A stretch of 64,000 nt of DNA from Antedon mediterranea (taxonomy: Eukaryota; Echinodermata; Crinoidea; Comatulida; Antedonidae). Position numbers and translations under genes: made by a program. This document shows positions 23,301 through 34,800 of this stretch, piece after piece. The stretch is taken from contig NC_092675.1 of NCBI RefSeq assembly GCF_964355755.1, positions 19,978,912-20,042,911 of the forward strand. Direction: 5' to 3'. Below the pieces are notes generated by a model. It saw nothing but the letters and a program-made list of their open reading frames with translations, ran no database searches and had not been told where the DNA came from. The first letter of the stretch is position 1, and each line of letters opens with the position of its first letter.

Positions 23301-26300
23301 TACTGTACTAGATACAGAGTGCAGTTGAAAAATACAGATGTATTTTGAGTGCTTTTTCATGAAATTTATTTCTTGTTTTTTAGGCCCACCACTGCCACCA
23401 GGTTTTAAGGACGGTAAACATGAAAATGCTGAATCAGATTCTGATGATGGAGAAGAGTCTGATGAAGATGAAGAGGTTTGTTTTAGATAAAATTGCTTTG
23501 CCATTCTCCTATCATTACATGATCATTGCTTTGCCATTCTCCTATCATTACATGATCATTCATGAATCCTAGTATAGTACAATGCTTGGTTCTCTAAAAC
23601 ATTGTGTTCTAAAAGCTTTTAAACTTAAGCTCTGTCTACGCTATCTAACATTATGTGAAAAAAATGTAATGTGCTCATCCCATATATGGACAAGATGACA
23701 TCATATCATTACCATATTTGGGCATATTTTTTGTCACATAAAGTTTGATAATAGTGCAAATAGAGCTTTTGATTGAAATGATTTTGCTCTGAGACCTTAA
23801 GATAAAGTCTTCTTTTGTATGCATACAATTTCTATTGAGATAGAAATGTACTGTACAGTGATTAGAGCTCTTTCAATTTTGTTATACTGTGTATGTAACC
23901 TCCGATATGAAAAGAAATTTAAAGTGAACACTGTACATTAATAAATCCATAAATCATGTTGTTTTGTAATATAATTTATTTTGAATTATATATTTGACAG
24001 AATTTGAATGACAAGATTCCTTCATCACATGAAATTCAACTAGAACATGGGGTTAAACCAGTAAGTATGATATAATATACAAAGTCAATGCTTATATGTG
24101 ATTTAACACAAAATAAACGTTACCACAAAACTAATTAAAAAAGCCACTTTTGATGGTAGGTAGATGTATAATAACCTTTAGCCTGGATAAATGCATGGAT
24201 TGCCATAATATGCATCTTTGTTTTACTCTTGCATACTGTAGTATTTGTGGAAACTGTGTAGCTACTATAAAACAATCTGATTTTACACAAATGTAACAAG
24301 TTGTTGAATATATCTCTTATACAATGTTTTCACAGACTAGTTTGTCACCGTGTAACGTGCGTTAAAACTTGTCTTTATTATCGTTAAAGGTGTCAGCTGT
24401 AGGGCTTGATCCATCAGGATCTCGGTTAGTATCCGGCAGTTACGACTACAATGTCAAATTTTGGGACTTTGCTGGAATGGATTCTTCACTAAAATCATTT
24501 CGGTCAATACAACCGTGTGAATGGTAAGTATGGCTGTCTGACCTTTTGTACTTGTCTAATTCCTCACAATGTACTATCATGAGTTTATTTCTTTTTATTT
24601 AGTCAAACTCAAGCCAACAAAGTGTCCCCCTTAATAGGTTGTCCGCTGTAAAGGAGTTGGCCATTGTCATATATTGCTCTTGTTTGTTTCACAGGAAGGT
24701 GTCCCTTGAATAGGGATGTCCTAAAAGAGTGATTATACTATATTTTTTACTTTCATCATGACTAATAATATAATTTATAATAGAAGGTATTTATTTTCAG
24801 TACTCAAAAACAAATAAATAAGTTTTTGTTTATTTTTTGTTTTAATAGTCACCACATAAAAACATTACAGTACAGCATGACTGGTGATTGTATATTGGTG
24901 GTTGCTGGAAATGCACAAGCAAAAGTAATTGACAGGGATGGATTTCAGGTGATGGAATGTGTCAGTGGTGACAGGTACATTGTGGACATGGTGAACACAA
25001 AGGTAAATAGGACATTTTAATCAAAGAATTCAATCATAATCAAGCCTTGTCTTTTAAGGCGAGCCAGTGCGACCATTTACCTAACACACTCCTAAACTGC
25101 CCTTGAGGAGTGCAATTTACAACACGCTTAAATTTGGCAAACTTCTACACACCAAAATACAAACAGCACACCTACAGCATCTCTGAATGTATTGAGGAGT
25201 GCAATTTGTAGCACACCTATAATTTTCAAAAGACAAGGCCTGCATAATTCCATATTCCCAGTGCATGTACTTTATTTATTAGGCTTACAGGCTTAAACTG
25301 CTTTGTCAAATATGTTTACTGTATATTGCTAATATTGGATATATTGGGACACGTCAGACTTTGTGATGACCTTGTGAAAATGAAATTACATTTTGTTAAT
25401 TCTTTAGGGTCATATAGCAATGTTACACGGAGGATGCTGGAATCCACGGGTCAAAGAAGAATTTATTACATGTTCTGATGATGGGTAAGGTTTTTTCATG
25501 GATGTCATAAGACACACAATGATTGACACTACAATAGAACCCAGCCCAAAAATGTACCCGTCCCTTAAATAGGGGTGTCCCTTAAATAGGGATGTCCCTT
25601 AAATAGGGGTGTCCCTTGAATAGGGGTGTCCCTTGAATAGGGATGTCCCTTAAATAGGGATGTCCCTTAAATAGGGATGTCCCTTAAATAGGGGTGTCCC
25701 TTAAATAGGGGTGTCCCTTAAATAGGGATGTCCCTTGAATAGGGGTGTCCCTTGAATAGGGGTGTCCCTTGAATAGGGGTGTCCCTTAAATAGGGATGTC
25801 CCTTAAATAAGGTTGTCCCTTAAATAGGGGTGTGTCTTAAATAGGGGTGTCCCTTACATAGGGATTTCCCTTAAATAGGGGTGTCCTTTGAATAGGGGTG
25901 TCCCTTGAATAGGGGTGTCCCTTAAATAGGGATGTCCCTTAAATAGGGGTGTCCCTTAAATAGGGGTGTGTCTTAAATAGGGGTGTCCCTTGAATAGGGG
26001 TGTCCCTTGTATAGGGGTGTCCCTTAAATAGGGGTGTCCCTTAAATAGGGGTGTCCCTTGAATAGGGGTGTCCCTTGAATAGGGGTGTCCCTTAAATAGG
26101 GGTGTCCCTTAAATAGGGGTGTCCCTTGAATAGGGGTGTCCCTTGAATAGGGATGTCCCTTAAATAGGGGTGTCCCTTACATAGGGATTTCCCTTAAATA
26201 GGGGTGTCCTTTGAATAGGGGTGTCTCTTGAATAGGGGTGTCCCTTAAATAGGGATGTCCCTTAAATAGGGGTGTCCCTTAAATAGGGGTGTGTCTTAAA

Positions 26301-29300
26301 TAGGGGTGTCCCTTGAATAGGGGTGTCCCTTAAATAGGGGTGTCCCTTGAATAGGGGTGTCCCTTGAATAGGGGTGTCCCTTGAATAGGGGTGTCCCTTA
26401 AATAGGGGTGTCCTTTAAATAGGGATTTCCCTTAAATAGGCGTGTCCCTATAGAGGATTCTATTGTCTTTTGAAATGCTCATATTTTAACAAAAGATTTA
26501 TTTTATATTTATTTAAACAAATAAATATATTGTTTATATGTTTTATATAATAATCGCTACTGACTAAACATGTGTTGAGTGTGCCATGGATCTGAATCTA
26601 TAATATAACCAGAAATGCATGGCAAATATAACAAATGTTTTTACATAGTCCAGGTGGTGTACAGCATTTAATCTTCCAACCAAATTGCAAGGATATACAC
26701 AATGAAATTATTTAAATAATCTTTTTTTTCATTTTGTATATATTTATATTGACTCATGTTTATAGTTTAGTTATTCAACCTGTTATTGGTGTTTTACACT
26801 GTTGGTTTGAAATAAAGAATTTAAAAAAATTCTTTAATCTTCAAAAAGAAAAATTTCTTGAAATCTCTTGATTTTTATTTTGCACGAATCAAAGAACTGT
26901 AAGAAAGTGGGATTTCAATCAAGCACACAAACAGCTGCAAGTTATTAAATTTAAAGGGCGAAATGGCAAGAAAACGGTACCAACCTGCTGCGTGTATAGT
27001 AGAGATGGTAAATTGATAGGGGGTGCTTGTCGTGATGGCTCTATTCAGTTGTGGGATGTACAGAAACAGTTTGTAAGTATAAATTGTGTTAGTAGATATT
27101 AAAGGAAAAATTAATCGTAAAATAAGCTTTATGAATCCTGCCTATTTATTTATTTTTTTGGACGTTTTTTAATATTTAAGATGCATTTTTATTTATGTTA
27201 TATTGATGTTTACTATGATATGGTCTGGTTTTGGCTCTTCAAAGAGTTTTTTTTTTTTATATACAATTGTTTTTACTTTTTTTTTAAAGATTAGACCATC
27301 ATTACAATGTCCGACAGCTCATGGAGTTGGAACAGATACCAGTTGTCTTACATTTTCCTTTGATCACAATTTGTTGGGTTCAAGAGGAGGTGGGTGTATT
27401 TACAATTTCTTCATTTCCCTTTCACCTCACCCCTGACCACCTCAGGGGGTTGGGAATTATTAAGTTGTGATGATATCAATGTTATGTCTCCACTGCTATT
27501 TAGTCCTGTGATCGTTCTTATTCTTGGTTTATTTACATTTCTGCATTGTTCGACAGGTGATGATACTTTGAAATTATGGGACATCAGGAATTTTAGGAAA
27601 CCTGTGAATGTTGCAACTGATCTCAGTAGCTTTTATACAATGTAAGTAAACATTCAAACATTGCGTTTTGTATATAGACAAAAATGTGTACATTAATTGT
27701 TGATTTTTGTTACGTTAGTGTGTTTACATCAGTATTTAATTTTCTTTTATTTAGTAAGTGATATAGAAGTGTTCAGCAAACTGTTTTCAATTCATTGTAT
27801 TATGTGCAAGTTAAAACAAATATTTTTTTTTATAGTTTTAATCAAAACATGTTTCCAATTTTGTGAATCATTCCCTTTTTATACAAAAGAAATTAACATA
27901 GATAAATGTTAAGCTGGCGTGGAAAGGAACTTTTCCAATTTGTGAATCATTCCCTTTTATACAAAAGAAATTAACATAGATAAATGTTAAGCTGGCGTGG
28001 AAAGGAACTGGCTACCCTACATATAATCATGAGGCTTAGTAAAATGAGCTCATTCCCCTACGTTCAGAAATGAATACAGGGCTTACATTATCTTACCTTA
28101 TGTCAATTATGTTAATTTGTTTGCATACAGGACTGACTGCATGTTTAGCCCAGACAACAAGATGCTCATTACAGGGATTTCAGTTCGCAAGGATGAAGGT
28201 TACGGCAAGCTGTTGTTTTATGATAAAGACACTTTTGATAAGGTCTCGGAAATACAAGTCACAAATTCTGTGAGTGCTTGAAATTACAATTGAATGTAAA
28301 ATGTAATAATATAAACAACAAGAAAATAAAACAACAGTAAAGAATTAACACTAGTAATGTCAGGTTTGTGGTACACACATTACCAATAAAAGAATAATAA
28401 AATGCGTACTCCCAGCTATCAGCGCAAGCACTGTGGTCTAGAGGTATGAGCGCCAGGCTAGTAATCTGGAGGCCATGGGTTCGAGTCCCACCCAAAAATT
28501 ACTTCCAAATTATTTCAATTATTGCTTTTTTTAAACAATTGAATGCAAGTAAATATAAAAGCGTTATTAAATGCTGTTGTTAAACTGCTGTGATTGTATT
28601 TTGTTGGGTTTTGTTTTGTTTTCAGAGTGTTGTACGATGTTTATGGCATCCAAAATTAAATCAAATTGTAGTTGGATGTGCTAATGGACAGGTCAAGATG
28701 TACTATCATCCAGATAAAAGTCATAAGTTAGTTATCTCTTTTTTTTCTTACATTGGTTCATCCCACTTAAGTTAGTTATCTCTATATTTGTACATTATTT
28801 CATTATTTTAACATTATTCCTAATATGGCACAGCATCTTTATTTCATAACAACGGCAGGGGTTCGAGGCTCACTCACTCCATGGTTCTGGTGGTAGAACG
28901 AGTCTTCTCGGATAAGGACTATAAACCGTAGGTCCAGTGTACACATCTAGCTCGTGTGCACTTTAAAGAACCTAGTACATCTTTCGAGACGAGTAGGGGT
29001 TACCCCGGTGTATTAGTACATCACAGCCACTGATCACCAACTGGGCCCTCTGGGAGACCAGTCATTGACTGAAGAGGTTACCCAGTATAAATATATATTT
29101 CAATCAATCATTCAATCAATCTTCCCTATTAATGGCCTCAATTAAGTATAAATCTATGTCTAAGTCATAGGGGGAAAATGTATCCAGTTTTTGTGAAGTA
29201 TTGTATATGATTGTATCAACCTTTAAATTGGTATCATAAATACATACTAAAAAAAAGTATAGGATGGAAAATTCCAGTGTCCTGGTGATAAATAAGCCGG

Positions 29301-31099
29301 CATACAATTTTAAACAATGTTTCATTATGGCTGTGCATAAAAGATTGGTTATAAATTAATATCATTTTTAAGAATGTTTTTTATGTTACCGTAATATTTT
29401 TATGAATACCATTTGAAATATAGAGGAGCAAAACTATGTCTTGTTAAGAAGAAGAGAAAGGTGAAGGAACTAGAGTTCGTAGCCAATCAGCATGTTATCA
29501 CTCGTGAGTAACTGGTGCTTTTCACTTTGTACAGAACTTGTATAGACATACTGGTATAAATCTGTGTGATTTGTTATATAATTTTGTGTTTTGTTAACGC
29601 TTGGAGCCACAGTATTTACCACTATATAGCTAGAGCATTACAATGGTTTCTCGTGTGGCTGGTTCCACGATGGGTAGAGCAACTTATTATTATACTTTCA
29701 ATACTTTATTTCATGTGTGTTTACTTTTTGTTTATGTTTGTGGCATACAGTATAAATATGTTAAATTTTAAATTGCAGCTCACACATTGAGAATGTATCG
29801 CAATGACTCTTCAATTGGTACAGCTTATAAGAAGGGATTGAAAGATAGAATGGACCCTGTCAAATCAAGAAAACCAGAGGCTCCTCTCACAGAAGGTAAA
29901 CTATCGTATTTTATACATAGTTCTGTAGGGTCTAAGATAAATGATGTATGTAAAATATCCACTGCTTTTAATGGGAATTGGTAATACGTTTTGCCCAAGC
30001 ATTGGATAAATATAGGCAATGATGTCATATGTTACAGAGCCGTTGCAGTTAAACAATAAGTGTTACAGTTAAACAATAAGAGTTACAGTTAAACAAACAT
30101 TATTTTTAAATAATATATCCTCTTTCTTTTTGTCAGGTACGGGTGGTCGGGTAATTGAGGGCGGTAGAACACTTTCATCGTATGTTTCCAAGATGATAGC
30201 TGTAAATAAATTTGATGATAGCAATCCAAGAGAAGCTATACTGAAGCATGCTAAAGAAGCAGCTGAGAATCCCTACTGGATTGCACCTGCATATGCCAAG
30301 TAAGAATTTATATATAATCAGTGTACCATGTCCCACATAACTGGCTCGGCCTATATATTGTGCCAGTTCTGCGGTACATTTTATTTCAAAACCTGAGCTG
30401 TACTGACAAGATCTAATAAGATCGAAACAGTACTGTCTACAGATTGTATATATATATATATATTTAGGCAAATTGCCAAGGATAACCATAAGCAAATTCA
30501 TTCACTATCCTTAATAATCTAAATAAATCTAAATTAAAAATATACACAAGATGCTCTACATAAACAAGTCTTATTACAAGTTTTTGGTAGAGGAGTTGTA
30601 ATTTGTTATTAGAAAAAAAATCCTGACATATGACAGGACTTGAACTCGGGACCCTTGGTATGGTTGGCAGGCAAGTATCATAACCACCAACCCACAACTC
30701 CTCTCCCCACGAAGCAAACTCCTTGTTTTAAAAGTATTTTACACAAACCTGCTATACACAGCAGTAATTGTTTGGATATAGAGGACTATGCTAGAAATGC
30801 TCATTTGAAGCAGCCTTTTCTCATTAAGAATGTCTGCCTTTTTAAATATCTTGCAATACAATTACACACAAAAAATAAAAACAGGAAGCAGTAACACAAT
30901 TAGTAATTTACTGCTAATATATTTATTGCGTTGCTTTTTTATTTCAGATCATACATACAACTACTGTATTTCATTTGTATATTATTTTTTGGTTTCTATT
31001 TCTTACAGGTCTCAGCCAACGCCTATATTCCAGGAGGTATCTGATGAAGAAGAAAGTGATGAACCTACTACAAGCAAGAAACAAAAACTTGGAACTTAG
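20342..31099 (+). CDS. WDR70: WD repeat-containing protein 70, 17 coding exons, 650 aa
   Basis: Nuclear WD40 protein; in yeast and human it is linked to CUL4-DDB1 ligase function, histone H2B ubiquitination and DNA-break resection. Exons: 20342-20384, 21153-21317, 21610-21783, 23384-23475, 24001-24060, 24390-24523, 24849-25002, 25408-25484, 26895-27072, 27290-27389, 27557-27641, 28131-28269, 28626-28726, 29424-29503, 29779-29895, 30137-30299, 31009-31099. All junctions keep frame; 1953 nt including TAG (human protein 654 aa). Acidic N-terminus, then GFGKKARTFN with MFEE and the DDLIGPPLPPGF block, WD40 blades from residue 179 (GSRLVSGSYDYNVKFWD, ITCSDDGTVRKWD, GGACRDGSIQLWD, GDDTLKLWDIR), and a conserved tail (DDSNPREAILKHAKEAAENP). 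Poly(A) signals AATAAA at 31171 and 31467. Tail-to-tail with ALG2. Confidence 0.95.
20474..20943. mobile_element. Foldback element with modular GATCGGGCCC arms (WDR70 intron 1)
   Basis: The left cluster 20474-20530 has repeated GACGATCGGGCCCAA words. Reverse-oriented TTGGGCCCGATCNTCTT words fill 20531-20598 and the right cluster 20883-20943. Between them is AT-rich DNA with an ATGGAGTAA..TTACTCCAT hairpin near 20740-20765. Multiplied short modules in the arms recall foldback elements. No ORF. Confidence 0.7.
21814..22012. mobile_element. MITE with internal 21-bp expansion (WDR70 intron 3)
   Basis: Same family as 976-1113: AGAGCTCTCTCTACCATATC on the left and GATAGTGTAGACAGAGCTC on the right. 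The internal word GATATGCCCAAATATGGTAGT is repeated four times in tandem, lengthening this copy. Confidence 0.85.
22123..22602 (-). pseudogene. LINE 3' end: C-terminus of a reverse transcriptase
   Basis: Read on the minus strand, about 22600-22279 encodes a segment with NLKAINAIILIVKSFIYKCK and a basic end (FNRKWIKLEEF), the usual C-terminal pattern of L1/Tx1-type LINE polymerases. It is followed by AT-rich UTR and a poly(A) (poly-T at 22122-22137 on plus). TAAACTCTACAGTTT (22109) and TAAACTCTGCAGTTT (22602) look like the target duplication, one mismatch. Strongly 5'-truncated and dead. Confidence 0.75.
22745..23286. repeat. 14-bp tandem array (GCATACAACTTGCA), about 38 copies
   Basis: Nearly perfect head-to-tail units in WDR70 intron 3, with scattered single changes (CTTGCTGC, ACCTTGAGC, ACAGCTTGC). 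The unit has no stop codon in any frame on either strand, so long ORFs appear in all six frames. These are by-products, not genes. Confidence 0.97.
23491..23560. repeat. Tandem duplication, about 34 bp x2
   Basis: ATTGCTTTGCCATTCTCC followed by TATCATTACATGATC occurs twice in a row, just after WDR70 exon 4. Confidence 0.9.
23625..23768. mobile_element. MITE copy (WDR70 intron 4)
   Basis: TAAGCTCTGTCTACGCTATC on the left and AAAGTTTGATAATAGTGCAA with AGAGCTTTT on the right. The core has CCATATATGGACAAGATGAC and ACCATATTTGGGCATA. A more diverged member of the family at 976-1113. Confidence 0.8.
25560..26448. repeat. 17-bp minisatellite (GTCCCTTAAATAGGGRT), about 52 units, with higher-order repeat
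   Basis: Array in WDR70 intron 8. Units vary at AAATA/GAATA and GGGAT/GGGGT. A variant block beginning CCCTTACATAGGGATTTCCC at 25851 recurs at 26174, and the units after it repeat in the same order. The spacing is 323 bp, exactly 19 units. Isolated related words (GGTGTCCCTTGAATAGGGAT) occur in intron 6 near 24697. Confidence 0.95.
27851..28008. repeat. Tandem duplication, about 80 bp x2
   Basis: A segment containing AAATTAACATAGATAAATG and TTAAGCTGGCGTGGAAAGG appears twice in direct order in WDR70 intron 11, with a few indels in T-runs. Confidence 0.9.
28426..28492 (+). pseudogene. tRNA-Thr(AGT)-like sequence, probably a SINE head
   Basis: The anticodon stem CCAGG/TCTGG closes a CTAGTAA loop with anticodon AGT. 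A T-arm TGGGTTCGAGTCCCA and box A-like TGTGGTCTAGAGGTAT are present. The would-be acceptor stem does not pair (GCACTGT against CAAAAAT), so it is not a working tRNA gene. In WDR70 intron 12. Confidence 0.7.
28850..29122 (+). mobile_element. SINE family B, 5'-truncated copy
   Basis: Starts inside the tRNA-like head at box B (GGGTTCGAGGCTCAC) and continues with CTCCATGGTTCTGGT, ACTGATCACCAACTGGGCC and CCAGTATAAATATATATTTC. It ends in a CAAT-repeat tail. It matches, in reverse, the copy at 54070-54283. In WDR70 intron 13. Confidence 0.8.
30041..30097. repeat. 20-bp tandem repeat x3
   Basis: GTTACAGTTAAACAATAAG-type unit repeated three times just upstream of WDR70 exon 16. Confidence 0.85.
30541..30712 (-). 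mobile_element. SINE family A copy, 3'-truncated
   Basis: On the minus strand, GTTGGTGGTTATGATACTTG (box A region) and CCCGAGTTCAAGTCC (box B region) are followed by ATGTCAGGATTTTTT and AATAAGACTTGTTTATGTAG. This is the same order as the copy at 51905-52144. In the last WDR70 intron. Confidence 0.82.
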
Positions 31100-31871
31100 T
31101 TTAATAATACTGTATTGTTACTAATATGGAATAATATTGGTTTTAATTGACATGCTGCCTAAGTGAAAATAATAAATCTAAGCTAAGCTGATGATTCAGA
31201 ATAGTTTAGGTGTAATTATGAACCATAAATTGATTACATTTTCTGTAAGTTATTGTTGATAGCAAATGGCTATAGATAGCACAACTATTAAATACAGTAA
31301 TCCTACTGGTCTCAGTAATCAGGTACAATATGCTTTCAGAAATACTATAAAAAGCTATCATTTGTTTATACAGTAATAATCTCTAAAATAGCAAAGCTTA
31401 TTTATGTCAACATTTTCTAAACATAGTATTACTCTATCATTTTAACATGCTTAGCTTATTTTACTAAATAAAATATTGTACATTTTTTATAATGTTTCAG
31501 TTTCATTTGTTGAGTAAACACCATTGTTATCAAACTCTAATGTTTGTGTACCTTCATGTTCACACATACAGTACAGAAAAGCAACTTAATTCTCTGCCAT
31601 ATTATCAGACTCATTGAGATCGGTCTGTGCTTGGAAAGATGAAAGAAAGATCTCTCATTACCATGCTCTTCAAATTGGAGTGTAGTCATTGTCATCCATA
31701 CCAAAAGGAGTAGGGGATCATCTCAGTGTGTACTGTGCTGATCGTGGTCCCATATTAGGCCAGTATAATGAATGAAATTGTCAAAAATATATATATATAT
31801 TCAAAGCTTAAGAGTCTGTGTTAACACGTTTACATTTAGTTTATTATAAACTATATATTTATAAATATATA
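31100..31871. other. Convergent 3' interval between WDR70 and ALG2
   Basis: Holds both 3' UTRs. Plus-strand AATAAA lies at 31171 and 31467. A short TATA run lies at about 31787-31800. No coding segment seen. Confidence 0.6.
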
Positions 31872-34800
31872 TTATAAATTTAGCATATCTCTAATTGCAA
31901 AGAATGTGAAAATACTTGCTATTAAAATAAAACAAGTTCTTATAATTAAGTAAGATAGTTTAAAGCCTGCTGAAGATGACTGAATAAGTTGATCTACAAC
32001 ATTGCAGAGCTGAACTGTAAAAGATTGGAATGAAAACTCATTAAGAACCCTTGTATGACCAGCATCTCCTAGGCTCTTTGTCTTTGTGAGATCACTTACA
32101 AATCTCTCCATCGCAACGGCAAACTCTTCGGCCTCAGGTGGGCACAAATAACCAGTTTTACCGTCCACTATGGTTTCTAGCGGACCGCCACTATTCACTG
32201 CAATAACTGGCCTACTCATGTACATGGCTTCAATTGGAACAATACCAAAATGCTCGTTACTTGGCGTATATAACAAGCATGAGCACGAGTTTAATAATTG
32301 ACATTTTTCTGCATCAGTAAAAGATCGTAGGAAGGTAACATTTTTAGAAAGTTGATATTTTTCAACAAGTACTCTTAACTCAAAATAATGTTCTTTGTTT
32401 TCAGTAACTCGTTCATCATAGCCGCCTGCCATTACAAGATGTACCTTTTTCCAATCACTCTCTGAAATGATTTCCTTCAGCTCAGCTGTAATTGAAATAC
32501 CTTATTTTTTTAGTAATTAAATAGCTATGATTGTATATACTGAAATGTTAATAGATGATTGTTACTTAATTAACTCCTATTTTTTTAATGTTTAATTTTG
32601 TAGTTAGGTGTATAATAAACATTAATGATGTTGAGATATGCGTTAGAACCCATCCTTTTGGCCACACCTATTCTGACGACACCTCTATTAAGAGGAGACT
32701 TTTCGTAAAAATTCATTTTAGGAGTTGAAACCTATTAATGACCAATAAAAAGCTTCTCTTAAAATGGACCTGAAATGGAATTTCGATTTTCAAGAAATTC
32801 ACACATGTTATTTAAATGTATCAAATTAACACAAACCCACACAAATAAAAACAAAATGTATAGTATTTTGAGTAAAAACGAAATTTTAAGATACCATGGT
32901 AAATTAGCGAAAATTACTCACGCCATTGCAATATTCTATTTCAACGGCCGTCGGAAGCCTCTATATTCACGACGTCACATATACATACGATATCGAGAGC
33001 GTGTATGCCGCCCGATAGTCAGTGAATGATCGACGGCCTGGAAAGATACGCGAAGCGTTGACACTAATACTAATTTATTCAATATCTAATGTTGTTGAAA
33101 TATAGGTCCCTAAAATATACTTCGTTTGTTCTAAAACCCGAATTTAGAAGGCCTACCTCCCAAACCTTTACTAGGCCTAGGCCCCCAATTCAGAGCGCGG
33201 AGTCGATCCACCACCCACATCATGCGGCGAGGCTCCGTTTCATGTGTATCCAAGGACCAAAGCGATATCAACAACTTGCTGCGCTCATTGTCAAGCCAAA
33301 GTAAAATATGAATAAAATTCGTTTTCGAACTGCCTGATTCGTGACAAATAAATTATCATCTCATATTACTAATTTAATTCTGCTAAACTAAAAACTAAAG
33401 AAACTAACAAATTTTAGCAGTATAAATTACGAACGATATACAAAATACACGAACGGAAAATATGGATGCATCATTGCGCACAGAGCTGTATCCCGGACAA
33501 CGTTGCCAGGCCAACTTCGGTATTGCCAGAAAAAAACCGTTGATTTTAAGATTTTAAATCGTCATTTTCTCGATGAATAACCGTTTATACGGTAATAATT
33601 TTATCTAAAAAAAATTCTAAATACGTTTCTGCAAATGCACAAGCATTTTTTAGAAAATACTCCATAGATTTCAAGAGTTATAGCCAAAAAACTGCAAATT
33701 TTCCATTGGAGGGATAGGAATATATTCGCAAAGTGACGTCACCCGCGAATTTTTTTGATTTTCAAATGGGGCTTTCCCCAAAAGGGCCAATTTATATTTT
33801 GTAACAATATACATTCTAGCAACACCTAATAGCCCCCAAAACATCATTCTAAAATGAAAAAAAATCGAAAATCCATTTCAGGTCCATTTTAAGTATTATT
33901 TAAATGTCTTGCCAACCATTCTAAAGCTCTGTGTCTACACTATCAAAATATTTTTGTTTTCTGTTTTGTGGGGACAACACAATTTTATTGCACACATGCT
34001 AAACAATAGAAATATAAAATATAGATATAACAAAGTCAATAGGTTAATAGATTATAGAAAATATGTTGACATTATGTTAAAATCAAAATATGATAAAACA
34101 ATTAATATACAGAGGAAATTGATATTAAAGGGCCTAAAACAGTATAAAGATTTACATTCAGTTTATCAAACTAGTTTGTGATGTGACCAAATATGGTAGT
34201 GATATGACATTTTTTTGTCACAAAAGGTGTAGACAAAGCTTTAGTTTGTGTAGACATTTGTGGCTTATTTTAATACACCATTGGCTTACCTAATCCTAGA
34301 ATAGCCAGGCCAAGATTCTTCTTTCTCTCATAGCGGTTGATTGACAGGAATAGCACTTCTGAATTATGTGGAACCAGATCCTCCGATGGTGACTTAACAT
34401 CATCAAATGCTGTAAAGTTTAGTGACGGATATAGAACTTTTGGTTCTATATGTTGTAGCCTCTTGAAAGTTTTTTTAAATGTTCCAGCTAAAATGACAAA
34501 TACGAATCGTAAATACAGAAATGTTCTATGCAAAGGTCTTTTTGCATTATCACAATTTAATTATCTTTGTCAAAACTGATGTGGGCCGGAAGATATGGTA
34601 ATCTCTTTTTCAAAACTTTTAAACTAAGAAGTATAATATTAATAATAATTAAACAGTGTAAATTTTCAAATGAAACTGAGGGGTAACTTCCTAATAAAAG
34701 TTTCTCAATGGATTTGTATGATGTACTAGAGCTATTGATTAATAACAGCTGAAATGAATTCACAAAGTAGTACCTGTGAATTTACTATTAACTAATATAC

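Noticed and set aside
22721-23348. Six long ORFs (130-200 codons) on both strands
   Set aside because: They are readings of the 14-bp array, which has no stop in any frame. There is no start context or homology.
22745-26448. CRISPR-like repeat arrays
   Set aside because: Units are directly head to tail with no unique spacers, and the DNA is eukaryotic with spliced genes. These are minisatellites.
28426-28492. Functional tRNA-Thr gene
   Set aside because: The acceptor stem does not pair and the discriminator end is absent.
32775-33304. ORFs of 71-84 codons in ALG2 intron 3
   Set aside because: They lie inside the TTAA-flanked transposon, are short, and resemble no transposase.
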